Positions 13,573-19,693 of a stretch of DNA of 22,097 bases are shown here, in pieces. The stretch comes from a virus. The notes below the pieces were generated by a model. That model saw only the letters and a list, made by a program, of their open reading frames with translations. It was not told the origin of the DNA and made no database searches. The position numbers and the translations under genes were made by a program. Each line of letters opens with the position of its first letter. Within the stretch, counting starts at the first letter, position 1. Location: the IMG/VR virus record IMGVR_UViG_3300009034_001231, positions 1-22,097 of that record; one strand, written 5' to 3'.

Positions 13573-14757
13573 ATGAGACTGTTCAAACCAACATACAAAA
13601 ATAAGAAGAACGGCAAGACAAAACAAGTTAGTAAATGGTGGGTAGAACTCCGCCACAACGAAACTGTCCGGCGTTTCGCAGGAGAACGCGACAAGGCCGC
13701 GACCGAGGCTATCGGTCGTAACATCGAGAAACTGATAGGTCTTTATCACGCAGGCGAACCACCGAGTACGCAGTTGGTACTCTGGCTCAATCAGGCTCCG
13801 GTGAAACTCCGAGAGCAGTTAGTAAGAATAGGATTACTGGACTCCGGCTGGGTGACGGCCAGCAAGCCGATATTAGAACACCTTAAAGATTTTGAGAAAT
13901 CACTTGCCCTGCGGGGCAAAGAGAAGCACGCCCGACAGACCGCTTCGATGTTAAGGAAAATAATAGATGGCTGCGGATTCAAACACTGGACTGACGTTAA
14001 GGCTAATGACATCGAGGTATATATCGCAGACCGCCGCAGGAACGGATTGTCCAAGATGACAGCGTCTTACTATGCTAAGGCTTTTCGGCGGTTCGGTCTT
14101 TGGATGGTAAAAGAGAAAAGGGCAAGCGAAGCACCTATGATACATTATGATAAACCACCGAAAAACTACGGACGTGCCTTTGAGCTTGACGAATTTCAAA
14201 GGTTGCTCGACGCTACGTTTTCGGGGCCGGTGCGTGAAGGTTTGACTGGCCGTGTCAGAGGTATTTGTTATATTCTTGCGACCGAAACAGGATTGCGGCG
14301 TGGGGAATTGCGGAGCTTGACACCAGCATCATTCGATTTCAAAAGCAATACGGTATTCGTCAGTGGCGAGCATACAAAGAATGGCGAGGATGCCATACAG
14401 GAGTTTTCAATAAAGACGGCGGGATTACTAAAAGAATTTATTGCTAACAAAATGCCGAATGTTCAGTTGTTTCCTTTACCAAACTATACATCGAGGATGA
14501 TAAAAGCAGACTGCAAGGCTGCTGGTATCGAAACAGACAACAACAATGGTAAAAAATGCTTTCATAGTTTACGGCACTCGTGCGGCACATTTTTGGCTGC
14601 CAAAGGCACCCATCCTAAGATAATACAAGACGTGATGCGTCATAAGTCGATAGAAATTTCAATGATTCGATACTGTCACATTCTTAAAGGCCAGAGAAGG
14701 TCGGCTATCGAAAGCTTGCCGGACTTCACTAAGCGCAGAGCGACAGGGACGAAGTGA
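13573..14757 (+). CDS. int: Tyrosine recombinase integrase
   Basis: A 394-residue protein from ATG 13573 with GAGGTGA upstream. An N-terminal arm/zinc-free region (1-95) is followed by a core-binding SAM-like domain (~96-190) and a catalytic domain. The catalytic set is complete: R242 in ETGLRRGEL, H331-x-x-R334 in HSLRHSCGTF, H357 in MRHKSIEIS and the nucleophile Y367 in IRYCHI. It integrates and excises the element at an att site, presumably close by. The N-terminal KWWVELRHNETVRRFAGERD pattern resembles Planctomycetota-type integrases from memory. It is transcribed from its own promoter through leader I. Confidence 0.95.
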   Translation: MRLFKPTYKNKKNGKTKQVSKWWVELRHNETVRRFAGERDKAATEAIGRNIEKLIGLYHAGEPPSTQLVLWLNQAPVKLREQLVRIGLLDSGWVTASKPILEHLKDFEKSLALRGKEKHARQTASMLRKIIDGCGFKHWTDVKANDIEVYIADRRRNGLSKMTASYYAKAFRRFGLWMVKEKRASEAPMIHYDKPPKNYGRAFELDEFQRLLDATFSGPVREGLTGRVRGICYILATETGLRRGELRSLTPASFDFKSNTVFVSGEHTKNGEDAIQEFSIKTAGLLKEFIANKMPNVQLFPLPNYTSRMIKADCKAAGIETDNNNGKKCFHSLRHSCGTFLAAKGTHPKIIQDVMRHKSIEISMIRYCHILKGQRRSAIESLPDFTKRRATGTK

Positions 14758-15022
14758 TTGACTTGACGGAAAACTAAGCGGAATACCTGTCGGAATGTGG
14801 CACAATGAGGCACAATGAGGCAAAAGTGAAGCTGATTAACGAGTTAAAAAGGCCGTTTTTGTCTATCTATCAAAGGTATGTATCATTTGCAGAGTCGGAT
14901 AGATAAAACTCATAACTCCATAATAGTAAAGAGTTAATAAATTGTCAACAGGGCGACTTGGCAGGATACTTGGCGTAAATTGTCGAAAAAAGGCTAAAAA
15001 CAGAACGGATTGAAAAAGAAGT
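14758..15022. repeat. Repeat-bearing spacer downstream of integrase, candidate att/arm sites
   Basis: GGCACAATGA is repeated in tandem at 14799-14808 and 14809-14818, followed by GGCAAAAG. ACTTGGC occurs twice with a 12-bp period (14956-14962, 14968-14974). TATCTAT (14864-14870) and ATAGATA (14899-14905) form an inverted pair. GGCTAAAAA at 14992-15000 also occurs upstream of the integrase leader (13371-13379). Short repeats next to an integrase fit arm-type binding sites around attP, but no core can be fixed without the host junction. I see no gene here. Confidence 0.4.
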
Positions 15023-15424
15023 ATGGAAGCTAAGAAAAAACAAAAAGGACGAAACTTAACAGAGCTTGAGAAGGTTGCTATCCTTGACGATTTAAGATGG
15101 TCGGAGCTAATGGGGTTAAAAAATTGGGCTTTAGTGTTTGGTGATATAGATACGAGAATGATGCGCAGTTTATTTGAGAAAGGCGGAGAGAATGGCGGCA
15201 TAACAAATCAACAGATGTCCCCCCGCTTGTGGCGAGTACCTCTTTTTGAGATACCTTTTGAGAGGATTTTTGATATTTATTGCAAAGCGATGTGTGAAAA
15301 TGAAGCCGAAGCCTTACGCAAGGATGCTGTATTAGAAAGCTACGCTGCTACCATAGAACGTCTGAATCAAGAGATTAAAGGGCTTAGGCATCGGCTTGAC
15401 GAAAGAAAAAAAGAAGCAATATGA
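15023..15424 (+). CDS. Hypothetical protein with C-terminal coiled coil
   Basis: A 133-residue protein from ATG 15023; the ribosome site is weak. It has a basic start (MEAKKKQKGRNL), a compact middle (LTELEKVAILDDLRWSELMG; FGDIDTRMMRSLF) and a heptad-like C-terminal helix (~105-131: YAATIERLNQEIKGLRHRLD). It may be a dimeric regulator, which would suit its place between integrase and the late promoter, but there is no recognisable HTH. Confidence 0.65.
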   Translation: MEAKKKQKGRNLTELEKVAILDDLRWSELMGLKNWALVFGDIDTRMMRSLFEKGGENGGITNQQMSPRLWRVPLFEIPFERIFDIYCKAMCENEAEALRKDAVLESYAATIERLNQEIKGLRHRLDERKKEAI

Positions 15425-15484
15425 TACAATCTTGTGCATAAATCGACATAATCGTACATTCAGGCAGAACGAGGACAAAAAGTG

Positions 15485-15512
15485 TTGACACGCTTTACAC
15501 GCAGCATATAAT
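15485..15512 (+). promoter_or_regulatory. Consensus sigma70 promoter for the late operon
   Basis: A perfect TTGACA (15485-15490), 16-base spacer and perfect TATAAT (15507-15512). It is the strongest promoter in the window. It drives leader III and, on readthrough, the virion/terminase operon of more than 11 kb across the circular junction. Confidence 0.85.
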
Positions 15513-15518
15513 ATTAGC

Positions 15519-15790
15519 AGTTCTATAAAAAGTGGATATTGGCAGTCTATGTTCTATGGTCTATTGTTCCGCAAGCTGGACTGATTATTGGGTAAGACCT
15601 AATCAAGACACATAGAATAATCAGAGTGGCCGAATGATGTTCTCAAAGAGTAATCCCTTTCGCCTTTGCGCTGTAGAGGGGTACTTAATGGAACAGTTTG
15701 CGAAGCTCTGGTGGTAGGCAAGGTGAAAACGATATATTGGGTTGTTCAGTGTATCGGGTTCGTCTTTTCTATTGCCAGAGCTTTTTTTTG
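15519..15790 (+). ncRNA. Structured leader RNA III upstream of the late operon
   Basis: A roughly 270-base untranslated RNA within the 380-base gap 15425-15804. Visible elements are TTCTATG/CATAGAA (15552-15558 with 15611-15617) enclosing GTCT/AGAC, CAGTC/GACTG (15543-15547 with 15579-15583, interleaved with the former), CCCTTT/AGAGGG near 15656-15680, and the terminator at 15703-15789. Near the 5' end, ATATTGGCAG (15536-15545) resembles the gene start ATATGGCAG (15803-15811). ATTGCCA (15771-15777), inside the terminator arm, can pair with TGGCAGT of the upstream copy (7 pairs, one G-U). The plan resembles leaders I and II but the start copy is imperfect. No tRNA, 6S or tmRNA features were recognised. 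Confidence 0.5.
15703..15789 (+). terminator. Intrinsic terminator with long loop, leader III
   Basis: AAGCTCTGG (15703-15711) pairs perfectly with CCAGAGCTT (15775-15783), and pairing extends inward with G-U pairs to about 16 bp. Eight Ts follow (15782-15789). The loop of about 50 bases holds a CGATA/TATCG hairpin (15730-15734 with 15752-15756). It lies three bases before the AAGGTGA ribosome site of the first late gene. Confidence 0.75.
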
Positions 15791-15804
15791 TAAGGTGAAC
15801 GAAT

Positions 15805-16269
15805 ATGGCAGATTTTGAAAAACCAGATTGGCCTGAAGATATTAAGAAAGCAACGCGGGATATAGAAGCCGTCGCTGGGTTCTTCAGAGCGCTTGCTGGT
15901 TATTTTGGCATTAGCTTTGACTTTGAAAAAGAGGGATGTGCGATTGGCCGAGTTGCTGGTTACCTCTCGACTCTTGCCAGCCAGGAAAATATTACCACAG
16001 TCATTGCTGGATACTTCGAGAAATTGGTAGTCGCAAATAACAGCCAGAACTACGACTTAGAAACAGTCAACCTTTTGATTGAGAGGCATCAGATTATTGC
16101 TAATCGGCCATTGCCTGGAACTATCAAAGAAGCATTAGACGAAGTTGCTGCACGTACCGAGTTTTTCCGAAAATTTACGAAAGCGGATTTTCCTCTGGAA
16201 AGTTTGATAGCTATGGCTTTGTACTGGCCGTCTTTTCGCCGGAAACGACCGTTGGAATCAATTAGTTAG
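15805..16269 (+). CDS. First late-operon protein, unknown
   Basis: A 154-residue, mostly helical protein from ATG 15805 with AAGGTGA at 15792-15798. An amphipathic first half (PEDIKKATRDIEAVAGFFRA; GRVAGYLSTLASQENITTVI) is followed by LIERHQIIANRPLP and a basic C-terminus (FRRKRPLES). No family recognised. Being first in an operon of virion-type genes, it could be an activator, a scaffold-like factor or an internal virion protein. It is too small for a capsid or portal protein. Confidence 0.72.
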   Translation: MADFEKPDWPEDIKKATRDIEAVAGFFRALAGYFGISFDFEKEGCAIGRVAGYLSTLASQENITTVIAGYFEKLVVANNSQNYDLETVNLLIERHQIIANRPLPGTIKEALDEVAARTEFFRKFTKADFPLESLIAMALYWPSFRRKRPLESIS

Positions 16270-16280
16270 GAGATTTAAAA

Positions 16281-17369
16281 ATGGGTTTGTTGGATAGTTT
16301 ATTTGAACCATCTGGACAAAAGAAACCGAAATTACTTGAACCGGCGTGGCAAGGGACGACTCGAAAGGATTTAACGGAATTGGCTATGCCTGGGGCTGCC
16401 GAAGCAATACGTTTAGCTGGTGAGCCGCCACCCATCCAAAAGACCGCCCCGATGACTGGCGTGGAAGAAACAGCTTATGGCGGCTTACAGGATTATATGA
16501 CAAGCCCTCTGGCGTCCGAGAGTAGTCTATATCAGGCTGGTGCGGGCGAGATAGAAAAGACTCTTGCCGGTGATTACGACCCCGTTGGCAGTACATACTA
16601 CAAGGCATTTAAGAGTGCCGTTATGCGAGAACTTCAGGAGGCCAAAGACAGAATAGCTGCGAGAACTTCGTCGAGGGATAAATTCTTCGGCGGTGGACGC
16701 ATATCAGCAGAGGGCGAGCTTGAGGAATCTGCTGTTGGTGATTTGGCTATGGTTTTAGGTCAACTTACTGAAAGAGAGCGTGAGCGGAAACTTGGTGTTG
16801 CACCTATGTCGATAGAGGCGGCGATACAGGAAGCGGAATTACCAGCCGAGAGAGCAAGGACGGGAATGGAGCTTGGCGGTCTGCCGAGACAACTTGAGGA
16901 ATTAGGTTTTAGCCGAGAACATCAAGCGTATCTGCAAGAACTAACCAATTTGGGTATTCCCTTAGAGACGGCGATACAGTTGGTAACTTACAAGCCGGAC
17001 TATTTCACGCAGCAGCCAGGAGCTTCGCCGTTTAGTCAAGTTATGGAACCAGCAGGCGATATCGGTGCTGCCCTTATGATGGCTGCTGTAATGTCGGATG
17101 AGAGAATGAAGGAAAATATCACGCCGATAGACAATGCGCTTGATAAAGTCAATAAGTTGGATGGCAAGACGTTTAACTATTCTTTCAACAAGCCTGACAA
17201 TCGAAATGCTGGCGTGATAGCTCAAGATTTGGAATCTGTACTGCCAGAGGGCGTAATTGAAAAAGACGAAGTGAAATATGTCAAGCTGGATGCTGTTGTT
17301 GCATTGCTCGTAAATGCCGTCAAAGAATTAAACGCCAAAGTTAAAGAGATTGTTCCTGTTCTCAATTAA
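16281..17369 (+). CDS. Virion protein with C-terminal S74 intramolecular chaperone
   Basis: A 362-residue protein from ATG 16281 with AGGAGA at 16268-16273. The C-terminal ~91 residues, starting SDERMKENITPIDNALDKV, with GVIAQDLESVLPE and a closing VKYVKLDAVVALLVNAVKEL helix, are a clear Peptidase_S74 domain. It trimerises tail spikes or needles and cuts itself off at the Ser-Asp step (S272-D273 here). The N-terminal part (MGLLDSLFEP, Gly/Pro-rich, then GDLAMVLGQLTERERERKL helices) is not a receptor-binding beta helix and looks like a short virion adaptor or internal/needle protein. A virion-surface or tail-tip trimer is most likely. Confidence 0.85.
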   Translation: MGLLDSLFEPSGQKKPKLLEPAWQGTTRKDLTELAMPGAAEAIRLAGEPPPIQKTAPMTGVEETAYGGLQDYMTSPLASESSLYQAGAGEIEKTLAGDYDPVGSTYYKAFKSAVMRELQEAKDRIAARTSSRDKFFGGGRISAEGELEESAVGDLAMVLGQLTERERERKLGVAPMSIEAAIQEAELPAERARTGMELGGLPRQLEELGFSREHQAYLQELTNLGIPLETAIQLVTYKPDYFTQQPGASPFSQVMEPAGDIGAALMMAAVMSDERMKENITPIDNALDKVNKLDGKTFNYSFNKPDNRNAGVIAQDLESVLPEGVIEKDEVKYVKLDAVVALLVNAVKELNAKVKEIVPVLN

Positions 17370-17384
17370 AAAGGAGTTAAGATT

Positions 17385-18056
17385 ATGGCTTTATACACAA
17401 TGCCAAGAGGAGGCCCATCGCCAGCGGAAAGTATCGGCGGTGGGTTAAGCAAACTGGCACAGGCTTATTTGAGAAGCAAGCTGCTTAAACGACAATTAGA
17501 CCGCCAGAGAAAACAAGACACCAGGCAAGACATCAGCTACTATATTCAGCAAGCACAAACCGACCCGTCTATTCTTCAGACCCCACAGGCAAAAACAGTG
17601 TTTGGGAAGATGGGTTATCCTATACCAACTATGCCGGAACCGCTAACGATAGGAAGTGCTCTATCGCAAGACGTTAGCAGTGGCGATGGAGTCCCGACCG
17701 GATTCGAGAACATACAAGCTGTATATGGCGAGCCAGCACAAAAGTTCCCAAGTGCAGTTGCGAAGCCGAAAAGAGACCCGTTAGCTGGTTATGGCAAACC
17801 GACTATAAGTGTCGGGGCGAGAGGCAGGGTACGGGGGATGACTTATCGCCCAAGAACCCAATACCCAGAAGGATACCAAGCTGACATAACAAATGCAGTA
17901 GTGGCGATAGGTCAGGGGGCTGATGCCTACAAGGTTTATCAAAGAATAGCGTCGCAATATCCTGACCAGAGTACCGACCTTAAGAGGATTTTGTTATACA
18001 CACCGGCGAGCAGCCGACTTGAGGCTTTGCGGGAAGCATTGTTCGGGGGCGAGTAA
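17385..18056 (+). CDS. Probable internal virion protein, unknown
   Basis: A 223-residue protein from ATG 17385 with AAGGAG upstream. Gly/Pro-rich N-terminus (MPRGGPSPAESIGGGLSKLA), then a basic helix (YLRSKLLKRQLDRQRKQDTR), a Pro-rich low-complexity middle, and a helical C-terminus (ADAYKVYQRIASQYPDQSTD). This flexible, basic, non-enzymatic composition is common among podovirus internal or ejection proteins that precede a giant virion protein gene. The family is not recognised. The stop lies two bases before the giant gene's ATG. Confidence 0.75.
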   Translation: MALYTMPRGGPSPAESIGGGLSKLAQAYLRSKLLKRQLDRQRKQDTRQDISYYIQQAQTDPSILQTPQAKTVFGKMGYPIPTMPEPLTIGSALSQDVSSGDGVPTGFENIQAVYGEPAQKFPSAVAKPKRDPLAGYGKPTISVGARGRVRGMTYRPRTQYPEGYQADITNAVVAIGQGADAYKVYQRIASQYPDQSTDLKRILLYTPASSRLEALREALFGGE

Positions 18057-18058
18057 GA

Positions 18059-19693
18059 ATGGCTATTGATTATTCAGACCTTATACCTACACCAACGGCG
18101 CTGAAGGAAAAGAAGCCCAAGCCAAAAAAGAGCTCTTTGTCCTACGGCGACTTAATCGAGAGGAAATTGGTTCCCAGCGCAAAGGCTATGGATTTTCAAG
18201 ACCTGGTTCCAAAAGAAATGAGAGTTGCCTTCCCGAAGGTTGACCCTGAGTCGTTAAAATCTGCTATACAAGTTATGGCCGAGGCCGAAGGGCGTTTACC
18301 CTTTGTGCCAGAGACGACAGGGGAAGCGATTGCGTTTGACCCGAATAAACCTCTTGGCTTTGTAGATGATATTATCCCACCGACCGGCATACCTGAAATT
18401 GCAGACCCGCAGGATATATCATTACCAAGAACGATAGGAAAGGAAAAACCTATTGGGCTTCGAGAGAGCATAAGACGAGAGGGTGCCTGGGGCGTTACAA
18501 AACGATTACCTTTTATTGGGCCTTCTTTTGGGGCAATGAAAGATGTTGAAATTGGCAGGGCAGCAAAGAGGTTGCAGGCTAACACCTACGAGCAAATGTA
18601 CGCGCAGCCGAGAGAAAAGTGGACTATGCAGATGATAGTAAATCCACACCCATCACACTTGCAACGAGAAGATAAAAAGCTCATTATGGACTACTTCAAT
18701 AAGCTGGATGAAGAATCGAAGCGGGACAGGACTTTTTGGGCTAAAGTAGGTTCAGGTGCTTTAGATTTGGCGCCCTGGATGGTAGAATTTGCCGCAACTG
18801 GCGGTCTGGCGAATCTCGGTTCAGGTGCAACGAGAAAATTCGGCGAAAAACTCATTGGTCAATATGCCAAGACCAAAACAGGTCAATTAGCTTTGAGAAG
18901 TGCAGGCTGGCTCGGTGGCGCGGCCGCCAGGACTACAGCAGGCTTACCACATCGAGTTGCAGAGCAATATGCGAGGCGCAGATTACCCGAAGGTCTTACC
19001 GTTGATGAGCAAGGGCAGGTCGGTTTCCGTTGGCCTCAAGAAAAGCCGTTTACTTCTTTTGCTAAGGCGTGGGGCAATGTGTTTGTCGAGGCTGCGTCAG
19101 AGGAAGCGGGACAGACTATCACTAAAGGTTTAGTCAAGGGCATAGGCAAAATGCCCTTCGGTAGCAAATTTCTTATCGCCCTTCGCAAAGCCTGGACTAA
19201 ATTGAGTCCAGACAATTCTATGATGAAGTTCTGGCAGCAGCTATTTAGGAAAGGTGGATACAGCAATCTCATCGGTGAAATAGGAGAGGAAAGACTTGCA
19301 ACTATTATGCACAGTATTGCCGGAACTGAAAGTTTCGGAGTTAAAGCAACGGGTAATCCTTTAGTTGATATTCCCAATAGACTTGTGGCTGGTTTCGAGC
19401 AGGACATAAAGAACTTTCCTGTCGAGGCTACCGTGTTGAGTATTCCTGGTGCAACCAGATTCGCTCTTGGTAGAACTATGCAGCCCCCAACAGAAGCACC
19501 CGCAGGAGTACCTGCAGCGCCGCCTGTAATGCCCACAGAGCCGCGAGCCCAGCCAGAGGCGGTAGAAGTAGCCCCACTATACTCATCGAGAATCCAGAGG
19601 AAAAAGGCGACTATCAAAAGTACGAGGACTTCGGCACAGGCATACTCCGTAGAGGTAACAAGTTGTATCACAAGGCGTCTTTGCTGCAAATAG
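18059..19693 (+). CDS. Giant virion/ejection-type protein, N-terminal part (frame break near 19575)
   Basis: The reading frame runs from ATG 18059, two bases after the previous stop, to TAG 19691-19693. The first ~506 residues are protein-like, but the last ~40 codons of this frame are not. Good protein continues in the -1 frame from about 19576, suggesting a missing C at CCCC (19572-19575) or a -1 event. The N-terminus carries three short repeats of an aromatic-x-D-L-hydrophobic motif: YSDLIPT, YGDLIER and FQDLVPK. A helical region with Gly/Ala-rich hydrophobic stretches (~235-290, LDLAPWMVEFAATGGLANLG) follows, then Pro/Ala-rich sequence just before the break. No enzyme domain is visible in this part. 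Confidence 0.8.
   Translation: MAIDYSDLIPTPTALKEKKPKPKKSSLSYGDLIERKLVPSAKAMDFQDLVPKEMRVAFPKVDPESLKSAIQVMAEAEGRLPFVPETTGEAIAFDPNKPLGFVDDIIPPTGIPEIADPQDISLPRTIGKEKPIGLRESIRREGAWGVTKRLPFIGPSFGAMKDVEIGRAAKRLQANTYEQMYAQPREKWTMQMIVNPHPSHLQREDKKLIMDYFNKLDEESKRDRTFWAKVGSGALDLAPWMVEFAATGGLANLGSGATRKFGEKLIGQYAKTKTGQLALRSAGWLGGAAARTTAGLPHRVAEQYARRRLPEGLTVDEQGQVGFRWPQEKPFTSFAKAWGNVFVEAASEEAGQTITKGLVKGIGKMPFGSKFLIALRKAWTKLSPDNSMMKFWQQLFRKGGYSNLIGEIGEERLATIMHSIAGTESFGVKATGNPLVDIPNRLVAGFEQDIKNFPVEATVLSIPGATRFALGRTMQPPTEAPAGVPAAPPVMPTEPRAQPEAVEVAPLYSSRIQRKKATIKSTRTSAQAYSVEVTSCITRRLCCK

Noticed and set aside
15541-15640. tRNA or tmRNA in the late leader
   Set aside because: No acceptor stem plus T-arm GTTCRA pattern could be placed; GGTTCG at 15757 is isolated. 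The stems seen do not form a cloverleaf.
15519-15790. 6S RNA
   Set aside because: Size is near range, but I could not build the long paired rod with a central open bubble, and the position before an operon favours a leader.
19593-19606. G-AAA-AAG as a programmed -1 frameshift site
   Set aside because: Not a true X-XXY-YYZ heptamer, and frame 1 already reads as protein ~20 bases earlier, so a missing base at CCCC explains the data better.
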